A stretch of 64,000 nt of DNA from Flavobacterium panici (GTDB lineage Bacteria; Bacteroidota; Bacteroidia; Flavobacteriales; Flavobacteriaceae), in contig NZ_CAIJDE010000036.1 in NCBI RefSeq assembly GCF_903819335.1, positions 62,001 to 126,000 of the forward strand, given 5' to 3'. This document shows positions 34,393 through 44,144 of the stretch, in pieces (the stretch's first letter is position 1; every line of letters begins with the position of its first letter). Position numbers and translations under genes: made by a program. Under the pieces are notes generated by a model, which was not told the DNA's origin, did not search any database, and saw only the letters and a program-made list of their open reading frames with translations.

Positions 34393-35424
34393 ATGAATCC
34401 TTTAAATACAATTGTATACGAGCCTTTTGGCTGGTATGCAGAAAAAGAAATTTTTAAATTTACACTTACAAATGTTCACGGAAATTATGTAGAACTGCTT
34501 AATTATGGAGCCATAGTAAAATCCATAGTAGTGCCGGACAAGAACGGAAATAAAGAAAATGTAGTTTTAGGATTTCCAACTTTAGAAGGATACATAAAAG
34601 ATAAATCTTATATAGGAGCAACTGTTGGTCGTTTTGCCAATAGAATCAATAATGCCGAATTTTCTATTGATGATAAAACCTATTATTTAGATAAAAATGA
34701 TGGCAAGAACAATAACCACAGCGGTTCGGCAGGATTTAACAGCAAAGTTTTTGATTTTAGTATAAAAGAGGATGCTGTAATTTTTACTTTGGAAAATGAA
34801 AACGGTGACGGCGGTTTCCCCGGAAATTTAAAAACAAAAGTTATTTATAAATGGACGGATAAAAATGAGCTGAAAATTGAATTTTTGGCTGTAGCCGATG
34901 AACCAACTCCAATAAACTTTACAAATCATTCGTATTTTAATTTATCGGCTTGTACCGAAAAAATACATCATCATTATCTGAATATTCAGGCTGACAAAAT
35001 AGTTGAAAGTACAGAAGATTATATTCCGACAGGAAGAATTATACCTGCAGAAAACTGTTCTTTTTATCATTATAAATTAGGGGACGTTATGAAAGACGGC
35101 GGACTGAATACCTATTATATTTTTAATAGAAATAATGTTGATGAAGATTCTGTATGTGAATTATTCGAAGAAATATCAGGAAGAATAATGCATGTGTTTA
35201 CCTCTTATCCGGGCGTGCAATTGTATACGGGAGATTATTTAAACAGCGCCGAAATTGGGGAACATTCTAAGTTTTATGAACCTTTTGACGGACTTTGTTT
35301 AGAATGCCAGTATTATCCGGATAGTCCTAATCATGCAAATTTTCCTAATACAATATTCAAAGCAGAGCAGGTTTATAATGAAACGATTACTTATGCTTTT
35401 GATGTTGTGACTCTTGAAAATTAA
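34393..35424 (+). CDS. galM: Galactose mutarotase (aldose 1-epimerase)
   Basis: A 343-residue cytoplasmic enzyme that interconverts alpha and beta anomers of galactose and glucose. The expected residues are present: VGRFANRINNAEF, His109 in NNNHSGSAGF, His179 in FTNHSYFNL (catalytic acid), and Glu304 in GLCLECQYYPDSPNH (catalytic base). Length matches the family. Alpha-galactosidases release mainly alpha-galactose, and galactokinase also prefers it, so the enzyme fits the locus. No galK or galT is in the window; they must be elsewhere. Confidence 0.93.
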   Translation: MNPLNTIVYEPFGWYAEKEIFKFTLTNVHGNYVELLNYGAIVKSIVVPDKNGNKENVVLGFPTLEGYIKDKSYIGATVGRFANRINNAEFSIDDKTYYLDKNDGKNNNHSGSAGFNSKVFDFSIKEDAVIFTLENENGDGGFPGNLKTKVIYKWTDKNELKIEFLAVADEPTPINFTNHSYFNLSACTEKIHHHYLNIQADKIVESTEDYIPTGRIIPAENCSFYHYKLGDVMKDGGLNTYYIFNRNNVDEDSVCELFEEISGRIMHVFTSYPGVQLYTGDYLNSAEIGEHSKFYEPFDGLCLECQYYPDSPNHANFPNTIFKAEQVYNETITYAFDVVTLEN

Positions 35425-35470
35425 AAATATTTATGCCACAGATTATGGGGATTAAAATGGATTTTTTTTT

Positions 35471-35530
35471 GCCACGAATTACACAAATTTCCACTAATTA
35501 TAATTCGTGCTAATTCGTGGAATTCGTGGC
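35471..35530. repeat. Palindromic repeat, GCCACGAATT family
   Basis: The arms GCCACGAATT and AATTCGTGGC enclose further copies of the word AATTCGTG. The element lies in the gap before the GH97 gene. Intergenic elements of this kind are typical of flavobacterial genomes. Confidence 0.6.
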
Positions 35531-35606
35531 AAAAAAACTTTACAATCTTTGCGAACTCTATCTTTTAAAACAACAAAATTGAACTATCACCTTTAAAAAT
35601 TATATA

Positions 35607-37535
35607 ATGAGAAAAATGTTTATTCATCGAACTTTGAGCTTACTGATACCCGCCGTATTTTTTGTGCTGACAAGCGGTAAAGCCCAAAACAAAGATCTTT
35701 ACCTGAAGTCTAAGGATAATTTAAATAAAATTACTTTGTCTTTAACCGAAGATGGAAAGTTGTCGTATAAAGTTACGCGCAGGGATAAAACGATAATTCT
35801 GGATTCGCCGCTGGGGTTGAATCTTGAAAATAATGATTTTACTTCTGGTTTGTCGGTTGTGAACGTTTCGCCTATCGAAGAAAAACGTGAAAAATACGAA
35901 CTTAAAGTAGCCAATAATAAAGTTGCCGATCATTTTTTTAAAACTAAAAGCATAACATTTAAGAACAAGCAGGGCGCTTTAATCACGATCGATTTAATTG
36001 CGGGAGAAGAAGGAGTTGCTTTTAGATATAAGTTTGCTGAGAAAGAAGAGAAAACCAGAGTGGTTAAAAATGAAATTACAGGATTTCATATCGATCAAAA
36101 TGCAAAAGGCTGGCTTCAGCCGTATAACAAAGCGGGAGATTATACTCCGGGTTATGAAGATTTTTATGTGAATGTAAAATCGGGAGATCCAATAAGCGGT
36201 GCACGAAATGTTTCGGTTGGTTGGTGTATGCCGGCGCTTTTTAATGTAAACGATACTAAAAATTGGGTTTTAATTGCAGAATCGGGAGCAGAAGGCGTAT
36301 TTCCGGGTTGTCACTTGCAACCGGATTCTAATGGCGGAATGTATAAAATTGCTTTTGCTGAAAAAGACGAAAAATTCACTTTGCCTTTACCGGACACAAA
36401 TGCTTATCCTGAATCAAATTTACCGTGGACAATGCCTTGGAGAGTTATTTTGATTGGCGATAAAGCGGGAGATATATTATTGTCAACTTTGATTACGGAT
36501 TTGGCTCCGGCCTCTAAAGTCGAAGATACTTCATGGATTGTACCGGGAAAAGCAGCTTGGTCATGGTGGTCGCATCCTGATGATTTTACACCAGAAATGT
36601 ATAAAAAGTTTACTGATGTTTCGGCTTCCTTTGGTTTTAGATATACACTTTTTGATGCGGGTTGGGAAAAAGCCAATAAAGAAGGGAAAATTATTGATCA
36701 TGCTTTGTCAAAAGGAGTTCAGCCATTAGTTTGGGGATATTCGGCAGAATATTTTAATCCGGAAAAAAGGAAAAAAAGATTTAAGGAATTGGCTGATATG
36801 GGTGTAAAAGGCGTTAAAATAGATTTTTGGTGCTCAGATCGCCAAGAAGTAATGAGTACGCTTCAATCGGTTTTTGAAGATGCTGCCAAAGAACATTTGC
36901 TGGTGAACCTGCACGGAACAACAGTTCCAAGAGGATGGCACAGAACATGGCCCAACTTTGTAACGGCAGAAGCTATTTTAGGGACAGAAAGTTATTTTTA
37001 CGAACCAAGATTTCCTGAAATGGCAGCACAGCAAAATACAGTTTTGCCTTTTACAAGAAACGTTGCAGGACCTGCAGATTATACTCCGTTTGCTTTGACA
37101 TTCAGAAAATATACGCGTTTAAATACAGCAGTTCATGAATTGGCAATGGCTATGATTTATACATCTGGAATTATTCATTTTGCCGATTCAGAAGAAGTTT
37201 TTAATTCGCTTCCGAATGAACTTAAAGATTTATTTAAAGAGATGCCGGCGACTTGGGATAAAACAGAATATGTAATTGCAGAACCGGGAAAAGAAATTGT
37301 TTTATCTCGCAAAAAAGATAATCTGTCTTATATTATTGGAATAAATGGTACTAATTCAGTATCACCAATTTCAATTGATTTGGCGAAATATGGTAAGGGT
37401 TTTTCAAAATTCAGGGTTATTTCTGAAGGTGCGGATCCGTTAATGGAATTTAAGATTTCAAATTATCCTATAACTTCAAAATGGCAGTATAATTTAGCTC
37501 CAAAAGGAGGATTTATTATTCAGTTTATAAAATAA
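35607..37535 (+). CDS. GH97 glycosidase, probably the retaining alpha-galactosidase type
   Basis: A 642-residue exported enzyme (signal peptide ends near SGKAQ). The N-terminal beta-supersandwich includes AGEEGVAFRYKF, and the calcium-bound barrel has WSWWSHPDDF and TLFDAGWE. Asp406 in GVKIDFW occupies the place of the nucleophile in retaining GH97 alpha-galactosidases. Glu455 (TAEAILGTES) is the candidate acid/base. The inverting, SusB-like alpha-glucosidases use two glutamates instead. Retaining activity on alpha-galactose would fit the locus. The family call is firm; the subgroup is inferred. Confidence 0.88.
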   Translation: MRKMFIHRTLSLLIPAVFFVLTSGKAQNKDLYLKSKDNLNKITLSLTEDGKLSYKVTRRDKTIILDSPLGLNLENNDFTSGLSVVNVSPIEEKREKYELKVANNKVADHFFKTKSITFKNKQGALITIDLIAGEEGVAFRYKFAEKEEKTRVVKNEITGFHIDQNAKGWLQPYNKAGDYTPGYEDFYVNVKSGDPISGARNVSVGWCMPALFNVNDTKNWVLIAESGAEGVFPGCHLQPDSNGGMYKIAFAEKDEKFTLPLPDTNAYPESNLPWTMPWRVILIGDKAGDILLSTLITDLAPASKVEDTSWIVPGKAAWSWWSHPDDFTPEMYKKFTDVSASFGFRYTLFDAGWEKANKEGKIIDHALSKGVQPLVWGYSAEYFNPEKRKKRFKELADMGVKGVKIDFWCSDRQEVMSTLQSVFEDAAKEHLLVNLHGTTVPRGWHRTWPNFVTAEAILGTESYFYEPRFPEMAAQQNTVLPFTRNVAGPADYTPFALTFRKYTRLNTAVHELAMAMIYTSGIIHFADSEEVFNSLPNELKDLFKEMPATWDKTEYVIAEPGKEIVLSRKKDNLSYIIGINGTNSVSPISIDLAKYGKGFSKFRVISEGADPLMEFKISNYPITSKWQYNLAPKGGFIIQFIK

Positions 37536-37553
37536 GTTGAAGATATTAAAAGT

Positions 37554-37593
37554 AAAAAAGCCTTTAAACGTTTCTGTTTAAAGGCTTTTTTTA
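37554..37593. terminator. Bidirectional terminator between GH97 and PepSY genes
   Basis: AAAAAGCCTTTAAAC pairs with GTTTAAAGGCTTTTT. Both flanks have A or T runs, and the two genes converge on it. Confidence 0.85.
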
Positions 37594-37613
37594 TTTCTAT
37601 TGGCTGAAGGTTT

Positions 37614-38708
37614 TTAAGCTTTAATCTTTTTAGTTTTTTTCTTTCCTTTTTTCCACCAAATAATAAATCCGGTTATAGGAAGCGAAGCTCCAGTCAAACT
37701 TACCAAACACCAGATTATTTTCCCTGTAAGACCAAAGAAAACTCCTGTGTGCAAATCATGATTACTGGCTTCATATACATCGGCAGCATTGTTGTCTTTG
37801 TAAAGCTTTGTGCGAAGCATTTGCCCCGTTTTTCCGTCAAAGAAAAGCGTGTTTTGATTTCTTGCCCAATCATTCGGATATGTCATTCTAACTCTCAATT
37901 CTCCCGTTTTTCTAATCGAAAATGAAACAGAAGTTGCTCCCGGATATTTCGAGTTGGCACTTTCGTATATGTTATTGTATCGAACCGGAATTGTGGTTGA
38001 ATCAATTTTTTCTTTAGATATAACTTCATCTCCTTTTCTAAGTTTGCTTCCGGTTACTATACTAACCGATTTTTTAACGGTATCAAATTTAAAATACGTT
38101 CCAGAAAAAGCGATTAAAAGCAAAACAATAGAAGCATAAAACCCTAAAACCTGATGAAGATCGTAGTTAACTCTTTTAAAAGAACCGCTCCACTTTATTT
38201 TTAGAGACTGCTTTAGTAATCGTTTTTGATTCGGAAACCATAATATAAGTCCGGTAATCAGCATAATGATAAAAATCACTACTGACCAGCCTTGAATAAA
38301 TTCTCCAACGTCTCCCAGTAATAAAGTACGGTGTATTTCAAGAACAATATTTAACCAATCAGAACTTTGCTTGTTGATTAAGCTTCCGTCATACGGATTA
38401 AAATAATAGGTCTTTTTCTTTTTGGTCGAAATCTCAATGGCAGCATTAGATTCTTCTCTGTTTACTTTTAAAGCTGTAATTTTCTGTTTAGATTCCAGTT
38501 TTTCATAATTTTCAATTATAGTTTTTAATCCTATAAATGATTTTTGCTGAACCGGAACATGCAGATATTCTTTGTTTGAAAAATCACGGATTTCTTCTTC
38601 AAAAACATAAAGAAATCCAGTAATGCTCACTATAAAAACAATGAGGCCCGATGCTAAACCGAGCCACAAATGTATTTGTCTTATTGTCTTTTTAAAACCT
38701 TTGGTCAT
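37614..38708 (-). CDS. PepSY-domain inner membrane protein (siderophore-linked reductase type)
   Basis: A 364-residue protein of the PepSY-associated transmembrane family. It opens with KKTIRQIHLWLGLASGLIVF (first helix with a conserved His). A periplasmic PepSY region follows, then helices near residues 140-160, 190-210 and 325-345. His residues on the helices (LEIHRTLLLGDVG, DLHQVLGFYAS, NHDLHTGVFFG) could bind haem. Relatives next to siderophore receptors reduce ferric siderophores in the periplasm. The basic C-terminus is typical. It lies about 60 bases downstream of the TonB receptor gene, which supports an iron role. Confidence 0.85.
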   Translation of the reverse strand: MTKGFKKTIRQIHLWLGLASGLIVFIVSITGFLYVFEEEIRDFSNKEYLHVPVQQKSFIGLKTIIENYEKLESKQKITALKVNREESNAAIEISTKKKKTYYFNPYDGSLINKQSSDWLNIVLEIHRTLLLGDVGEFIQGWSVVIFIIMLITGLILWFPNQKRLLKQSLKIKWSGSFKRVNYDLHQVLGFYASIVLLLIAFSGTYFKFDTVKKSVSIVTGSKLRKGDEVISKEKIDSTTIPVRYNNIYESANSKYPGATSVSFSIRKTGELRVRMTYPNDWARNQNTLFFDGKTGQMLRTKLYKDNNAADVYEASNHDLHTGVFFGLTGKIIWCLVSLTGASLPITGFIIWWKKGKKKTKKIKA

Positions 38709-38766
38709 AACTTATTATAAAAGCCCAAATGTAAATAATATCAGTCGAAATAACGAACTGAAAATC

Positions 38767-41148
38767 TTAGAATTTAAAGGTAATATTTCCGGTAACTCTC
38801 GTTGGATTTTGAGCAGCTAAACGGTATGACCAGTATTTCTCGTTGGTTAAGTTATCCACTTTTAAACCTAATCTGTATTTTGGTCTGTCATAGAAAACAG
38901 AAGCATCTAACACCGTATATTCAGGAATTTGGAATTTAAAAGCAACTGTATTAGTCTGGAAATATTTGCTTCCGTAAATTCCTCCCACGCCAAATCCAAG
39001 ACCAGATGCTGCACCTTGGGTTAATCTGTAACTTGCCCAAAGATTGGCAGTTGTTGGAGAACCTGCAGTTGTTGGTCGTAATCCGTTAGTAGTTGGATTT
39101 GATTTCGATAATCTACTGTCGTTATACGTATAACCAGCTACAATATTTAAACCTTTAATTGGGTTTGCAATAAGTTCAGCTTCAAAACCTTTACTCAATT
39201 GTGTACCATCCTGAATTTGAAAATTTGCATGATCCGGATCATTACGCGTTACGTTAGTTACTTCAATATTATAATAACTCAAAGTAGCACTAATTTTAGT
39301 AAAGTCAAATTTAATTCCTCCTTCTAACTGATTTGCGTGGTTTGGTTTAAAAACATCTCCATTAAAATCTGAACCTCCCACATTATTAAATCCGTTCATG
39401 TAATTAGAGAATACAGAGACTTTGTCTTTAACAATTTGATAAACCGCTCCAAATCTAGGAGAAAATGCGGTTTGATTATAATTTCCTGTAGTAAGATTTG
39501 TAGCAGGATAATACAATCCTTTATTAATATAACGATCAGCTCTAAGACCAGCCATTATAATTAATCGATCTGTAATATTTAATACATCAGATACGTATGC
39601 ACTGTATGTTCTTTCGTCATTAGATGTATAATTCGTGTAAGTAGCTGTTGCAAATAAAGGCTCTATTTTATCGATAGTAAAGTTATTATAAGCATCTCCC
39701 GGTGTTCTATAATTTATAGCCGGCATATTTACCGTTGCATCATTTCGCGTTGCACGTACGCTGTAGTAATCTAAACCTGCTACAACTCTGTTACGTAAGC
39801 TTCCAATTTTGAAATCACCATTAAAGTTTTGCTGAATATCTGTACCGTAATAAGGATAATCCTGATTTGTAACTTGTTGTCTTAATGTTTCATTACTCAT
39901 AGCTGTCAATGCTACAGTATATCCTTCTGATGATGATCTTGTACGGGAAATAATTGTTTGTGACGTCCATTCATCTGACATTTGATATTTTAACTGCGCA
40001 AATATATTATACTGCTGAGCGGTGTAATTTACAGTATTGTTAGCAAATGAAAGTTTATAAGGAATTTCCATTTCTTCAATGCTGTGTGCAGTAGCACCAG
40101 CTCCGGTAAAAGGAGCTAATCTCATTGGTGAAACTCCTTTTGATGCACTAAACTCAGCATCAATAAGTAAAGTAAGTCTTTCGTTTACCTGATAAGAAAA
40201 ACTTGGAGCAATAAAAAAGCTTTTATTAAAACCTGCGTCCTGAAAACTTCTTTCACTATGTAAAGCTGTATTAATTCTAAAAAGAGCTGTTTTATCATCA
40301 TTAATTGGGGTATTGATATCGGCTGTAAAACGATTTAAATCCCAATCACCTGCAGAATACGATACTTCACCTTTAAAGAAATCAAAAGGTTTTTTTGTTA
40401 CCCTGTTAAACAAACCTCCAAAAGATGAAATTGTACTTCCAAATAATGTTGCCGATGGCCCTTTGATAACTTCAATACGCTCTAAGTTAGAAGGATCAAT
40501 TGAATTATAAGTAAAACTTCCAACCCCGTTTCTTACTAGTTGTGGTGTTACAAATCCTCTCGAAATATTAGTTGATCTTCCCTGGTTTCTAACTTCAGAA
40601 ATACCTGCACCCGGAATGTTTTTAAAAGCACTATTATAATCCGTGATTACTTGTTCCTTCATAAGTTCTTTACTTACAATGCTGTAAACCTGCGGATTTT
40701 CCATGTTTTTAAGTTTCATTTTAGAAACTTCTTCACTTTCTTTTCTTGCAAATCGGTTTCCTCCAGAACTTACAATAACTTCTTCTAATTTTTGTGAAGT
40801 ATAAGTAAGTTCAAAATCAAGAGTTGGATTTGCATTATTTTGATCGACTAAAACAGAAGCCGGAGCAGACTCATAACCGTTTAGTTTTATTTCAACTAAA
40901 TACGTTCCAAAAGGAATATTTTTTAGCAGATAAGTACCATCAGAATCTGTTGTTGTAGTTTTATTTAATTCTGAAATTTTTACCGCAGCACCTTGTAAAG
41001 GATTTCCGTCTTTCAGAATTGCTTTACCTGAAATAGTTCCCAAAGCTGACTGGGAAAAGGCAGTTTCTGAACAAAAAAAGACGATCAGAAACGCTAGAAA
41101 CACTTTAGTTAAAACATTATTTTTAAGTGTTTTAGATGTTGTTTTCAT
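38767..41148 (-). CDS. TonB-dependent siderophore receptor
   Basis: A 793-residue outer membrane receptor. The signal peptide ends near ETAFSQ. A carboxypeptidase-D-like domain (about residues 36-115) comes first. The plug then carries NIPGAGISEVRNQGRSTNIS and IEVIKGPSATLFG. The barrel ends in a consensus strand (QNPTRVTGNITFKF), and the region GLGFGVGGIYGSKYF is typical of ferric hydroxamate or catecholate receptors. It imports ferric siderophores with TonB energy, and the PepSY protein behind it probably reduces the iron. Iron (Fur-type) control is likely but no Fur box was recognised. Confidence 0.9.
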   Translation of the reverse strand: MKTTSKTLKNNVLTKVFLAFLIVFFCSETAFSQSALGTISGKAILKDGNPLQGAAVKISELNKTTTTDSDGTYLLKNIPFGTYLVEIKLNGYESAPASVLVDQNNANPTLDFELTYTSQKLEEVIVSSGGNRFARKESEEVSKMKLKNMENPQVYSIVSKELMKEQVITDYNSAFKNIPGAGISEVRNQGRSTNISRGFVTPQLVRNGVGSFTYNSIDPSNLERIEVIKGPSATLFGSTISSFGGLFNRVTKKPFDFFKGEVSYSAGDWDLNRFTADINTPINDDKTALFRINTALHSERSFQDAGFNKSFFIAPSFSYQVNERLTLLIDAEFSASKGVSPMRLAPFTGAGATAHSIEEMEIPYKLSFANNTVNYTAQQYNIFAQLKYQMSDEWTSQTIISRTRSSSEGYTVALTAMSNETLRQQVTNQDYPYYGTDIQQNFNGDFKIGSLRNRVVAGLDYYSVRATRNDATVNMPAINYRTPGDAYNNFTIDKIEPLFATATYTNYTSNDERTYSAYVSDVLNITDRLIIMAGLRADRYINKGLYYPATNLTTGNYNQTAFSPRFGAVYQIVKDKVSVFSNYMNGFNNVGGSDFNGDVFKPNHANQLEGGIKFDFTKISATLSYYNIEVTNVTRNDPDHANFQIQDGTQLSKGFEAELIANPIKGLNIVAGYTYNDSRLSKSNPTTNGLRPTTAGSPTTANLWASYRLTQGAASGLGFGVGGIYGSKYFQTNTVAFKFQIPEYTVLDASVFYDRPKYRLGLKVDNLTNEKYWSYRLAAQNPTRVTGNITFKF

Positions 41149-41185
41149 GTGAGATTTTGTAATTTATTCTTATTTAGACTGATTA

Positions 41186-41193
41186 CAAATATA
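41186..41193 (-). promoter_or_regulatory. Predicted -7 element of the siderophore receptor gene
   Basis: TATATTTG on the minus strand matches TAnnTTTG, about 37 bases upstream of the ATG. The -33 element is not clear. Confidence 0.4.
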
Positions 41194-41296
41194 TAAATAG
41201 AAGTATAAATTCATATAGCAGGATTAAAATTTTCTTAAAATAATATTAAAAATATTTAGTAGAAAAATTAGAATTGATAGTTTAAAGTCTATAAAA

Positions 41297-41326
41297 TAAA
41301 AAACCTCATTTTATAATGAGGTTTTA
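41297..41326 (-). terminator. Rho-independent terminator of the MFS gene
   Basis: AAAACCTCATT and AATGAGGTTTT form the stem around a TTAT loop, just downstream of the minus-strand MFS stop. Confidence 0.8.
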
Positions 41327-41348
41327 ATTTTTAATGCAGAAAAACGCA

Positions 41349-42506
41349 TTACTGTTTTTTATAAAATAAGGTTGCTATTGCCAGAAGCGAGCTGATCCCT
41401 CCAAAGAAATAAACAGACTGATAATTATAGAAACCTGCTATAAGTCCCGCTGCCGGCCCGGCCAAGGCAAGCGAAAGATCAAAAAAAGCGGCGTAAGCGC
41501 CTAAAGCAGTTCCGCGCATTTGCGGCACTACTTTTTTAATTGCTAAAACACCCAGAGATGGAAATATCAATGAAAATCCTATTCCGGTAAGACTACAGCC
41601 TGCCAAAGCAATCAGTTTAGAAGGAGCAAATCCAATTAAAAGCTGACCTGTAATTTCGATAACCAGAGATACTAGTGCCACTTTATAACCGCCAAATTTA
41701 TCAGGGAAAGAAGAAAAAAGAACTCTTGTCAATATGTAGAAGAATCCAAATGCCATGAAAGCCAATGACGGATTTCCCCAGTTTTTATCTAAAAACAACA
41801 ACGCAATAAACGACGATATACAAGCAAACCCAATAGCAGAAAATGCCAATGCCAGTCCTTGCTGTGAAATAAGCCCCACAACTTTATAAAACGGAGATCT
41901 CATAAGAGAAAGATCGACAGGTAAAGAAGGCAGTTTTATTGTAAAAAGCCAGCTTGCAGCAGAAAGTAAACATATTAAAATAAATACTGTTGTTATACCA
42001 TAAGCACTTTTAAGCCATAAAGCCGCCGGAGCACCAATTGCAATTCCTGCATACATGGCAATTCCGTTCCATGTCATTACTTTCCCCGATTGCTGTATGC
42101 CTGCCAGACCTATTCCCCAAGATAGAGCGCCAGTTATAGCAAGACTTTCAGAAGTTCCGTGTACGATTCGGGCTATTATCAATAAAATTATAGCAGCGAG
42201 GACATTATCAGCAAATAAAGAAGCAGTTATATAAATAATCCCTGAAATAATCATAAGCAGTATTCCCAGATGATTACTGTTTTTAGCTCCTTTTGTATCT
42301 GTTATTTTTCCGGAATATGCCCTTGCAAACAAAGTCGCAAATGACTGGAGTCCGATAACTGCGCCCACAATAAAATTGCTGAGGTTTAAATTTGTTTTTA
42401 TAAAACCGGGCAGTATACCCAGAGTCATGCCAATAGTTAAGTAAATAGCAAACACCGATAGAATTATTGGTGGGATCATTTTAGTAAAATTGTTGGTTTG
42501 TACCAT
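41349..42506 (-). CDS. MFS transporter (drug or arabinose-type efflux, YhhS-like)
   Basis: A 385-residue, 12-helix inner membrane protein. The frame shows MFS features: LSNFIVGAVIGLQSFATLFARAYSGKITD (motif A region), RIVHGTSESLAITGALSWGIG in helix 4-5 and a second half starting near FYKVVGLISQQGLALAFSA. It resembles YhhS and YfcJ-type exporters with unknown substrates. The frame extends ten codons further upstream, but a TACCTTTG -7 element would put the RNA start inside that extension, so the internal ATG is used. The AraC gene lies immediately upstream on the same strand and may control it. Confidence 0.8.
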   Translation of the reverse strand: MVQTNNFTKMIPPIILSVFAIYLTIGMTLGILPGFIKTNLNLSNFIVGAVIGLQSFATLFARAYSGKITDTKGAKNSNHLGILLMIISGIIYITASLFADNVLAAIILLIIARIVHGTSESLAITGALSWGIGLAGIQQSGKVMTWNGIAMYAGIAIGAPAALWLKSAYGITTVFILICLLSAASWLFTIKLPSLPVDLSLMRSPFYKVVGLISQQGLALAFSAIGFACISSFIALLFLDKNWGNPSLAFMAFGFFYILTRVLFSSFPDKFGGYKVALVSLVIEITGQLLIGFAPSKLIALAGCSLTGIGFSLIFPSLGVLAIKKVVPQMRGTALGAYAAFFDLSLALAGPAAGLIAGFYNYQSVYFFGGISSLLAIATLFYKKQ

Positions 42507-42533
42507 TGTAGATTTATTATAATTATACAACGG

Positions 42534-42541
42534 CAAAGGTA
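42534..42541 (-). promoter_or_regulatory. Predicted -7 element that decides the MFS start
   Basis: TACCTTTG on the minus strand. Transcription would begin near 42527, downstream of the first possible ATG at 42536. Confidence 0.4.
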
Positions 42542-42581
42542 GAAGGGAAGGGCGGTGCAGGGGATAGCCAATTAATGGCTG

Positions 42582-43433
42582 TTATTGGACAATTAATGGT
42601 TTTGAATTTCTAAATTCAAGAGCAGTCATCGCAGTATTCTTTTTAAAGAAGCGTGAAAAGTATTGATAATCTTCATAGCCTAATTCATACGCTATTTGTT
42701 TTACATCAAGTGTGGTGTAATAGAGCATGCGTTTAGCTTCCAGTAAAATTTCCTGATTGATCCAGTAACTTGCCGGAAAGCCCGTGATTTGTTTGGCAAT
42801 TTCGTTAAGGTAAAGCGGTGAAATATTTAAAAGTGATGCATATTCCTGAACCTGTTTTACTTTTGTTTTGTGCTCAGCTATCAGCTGTTTAAATCTTACA
42901 ACAGTATTATATTTTTGACCTTCCGGACGAATCACTGAATCTTGTGAATCTAAAATTTTTGAAGCTACCAAACCAGCAAGAGTTTCTATCATTGATCTTA
43001 TGACAGAATCAAACAACGGCTGTTGTGTCTGCTCAAGCATTGAAGCCAATAACGGAAGTATTTTAAAAACCGTTTCATCACTCGTTACCGATGCAGATTG
43101 TTTTGCATTTAAATAGGTAATGAAAATGTCTCGATATTGAAGCGGAACGAAATCATTATCTACAAATACGAGCCAGCCTTTACATTGTTTTGCTTCAAGA
43201 TAGCGATGTACTTGTCCGGGCGCGACGAAACCAACAGCGGGGCCAATCTGGGTTATTTCTTTAAAATCAAGTTCCCAATGAAAATTCCCATTTTGCAGGA
43301 TAACAAACATATAATGATCGTCTCTGTGGGCAGTGTGCAAATATTCCTGAAGATTATCAAAGGAAGCAATATCAATACCCGGAGCGCTTAGCTCATCTTT
43401 ATGTATTTCTATAGTTTCTTTTTTAGTCGGCAT
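42582..43433 (-). CDS. AraC-family transcriptional regulator
   Basis: A 283-residue protein with an N-terminal cupin-like domain (ISF, DDHYMFVILQNGNFHWELD, GFVAPGQVHRYL) and two C-terminal helix-turn-helix motifs (VQEYASLLNISPLYLNEIAK and VKQIAYELGYEDYQYFSRFFKK). It is the first gene on its strand before the MFS exporter (76 bases to its start), a common regulator-exporter pair. The ligand is unknown. Confidence 0.85.
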   Translation of the reverse strand: MPTKKETIEIHKDELSAPGIDIASFDNLQEYLHTAHRDDHYMFVILQNGNFHWELDFKEITQIGPAVGFVAPGQVHRYLEAKQCKGWLVFVDNDFVPLQYRDIFITYLNAKQSASVTSDETVFKILPLLASMLEQTQQPLFDSVIRSMIETLAGLVASKILDSQDSVIRPEGQKYNTVVRFKQLIAEHKTKVKQVQEYASLLNISPLYLNEIAKQITGFPASYWINQEILLEAKRMLYYTTLDVKQIAYELGYEDYQYFSRFFKKNTAMTALEFRNSKPLIVQ

Positions 43434-43494
43434 AATTCACCCAAAATTTTTATAAAACTACAAAATAATTCATATGCGGAAATTCAATTATAAT

Positions 43495-43528
43495 CATGAG
43501 TCAGATTTCAACTGAAATCTGACTCATG
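43495..43528 (-). terminator. Perfect hairpin after the VOC gene
   Basis: CATGAGTCAGATTTC and GAAATCTGACTCATG form a 15-base stem with a four-base loop. The following T run is weak. It separates the VOC and AraC genes. Confidence 0.55.
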
Positions 43529-43571
43529 AAATACTATTTATAATTCACCTGAATTTCTTCGATAGTTAGAG

Positions 43572-43982
43572 TTAATTTTGAGCATTAAATTTTGCAATAG
43601 CTTCTGCTGTGACCGGTGTAAATAAATTGACAAGATTACCATCTGGATCACGAAATAAGAATGATTTATTTCCCCACGGCATTGTGGTAGGCTTTTGAAC
43701 GATATTATTTTGAAGATAATTTTCTAATCTAATATAGTCTTGTTCTACATCTTCTGATTTAAATTCTATAATCACACTGCTGTTTTGAGCTGGTTTTGCG
43801 ACCTCATCACCGCCAAAAAAGACTAAAGTTTTGGTACTTCCAATAGCTAATGTTGTAGTTGGTGTTTTAACCTCGGCAAAATCTGGAGTATAATGTACGG
43901 CGGTTATCCCCGTAACCTGCTCATAAAATTTTACTAGTTCTTCTAAACGGGCAGTAATAATGCGAATTGATACTAAATTCAT
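43572..43982 (-). CDS. VOC family (glyoxalase/bleomycin resistance-like) protein
   Basis: A 136-residue protein with paired beta-alpha-beta-beta-beta units. It begins MNLVSIRIITARLEELVKFYE, and the second unit ends FLFRDPDGNLVNLFTPV, the standard VOC ending with a metal-ligand Glu replaced by Asn (NLVNLF). The missing acidic ligand suggests binding rather than metal catalysis. It stands alone with its own hairpin. Confidence 0.85.
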   Translation of the reverse strand: MNLVSIRIITARLEELVKFYEQVTGITAVHYTPDFAEVKTPTTTLAIGSTKTLVFFGGDEVAKPAQNSSVIIEFKSEDVEQDYIRLENYLQNNIVQKPTTMPWGNKSFLFRDPDGNLVNLFTPVTAEAIAKFNAQN

Positions 43983-44088
43983 ATCTTATTTTTTTAAAGT
44001 TATAAGACAAAAGTAATTTCATGTTATGACAGCTGTTTGTCAGTAGACTTGAGTTTTTTTCGTATTTATTCTGAATAAAACAGTAAAT

Positions 44089-44118
44089 AATAAGGATGAA
44101 TAAAAACTCATCCTTATT
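44089..44118 (-). terminator. Terminator of the first aldo/keto reductase gene
   Basis: AATAAGGATGA and TCATCCTTATT flank ATAAAAAC, directly downstream of the minus-strand reductase stop. Confidence 0.7.
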
Positions 44119-44144
44119 GTATAAACTTTATTTATCAAAGAAAA

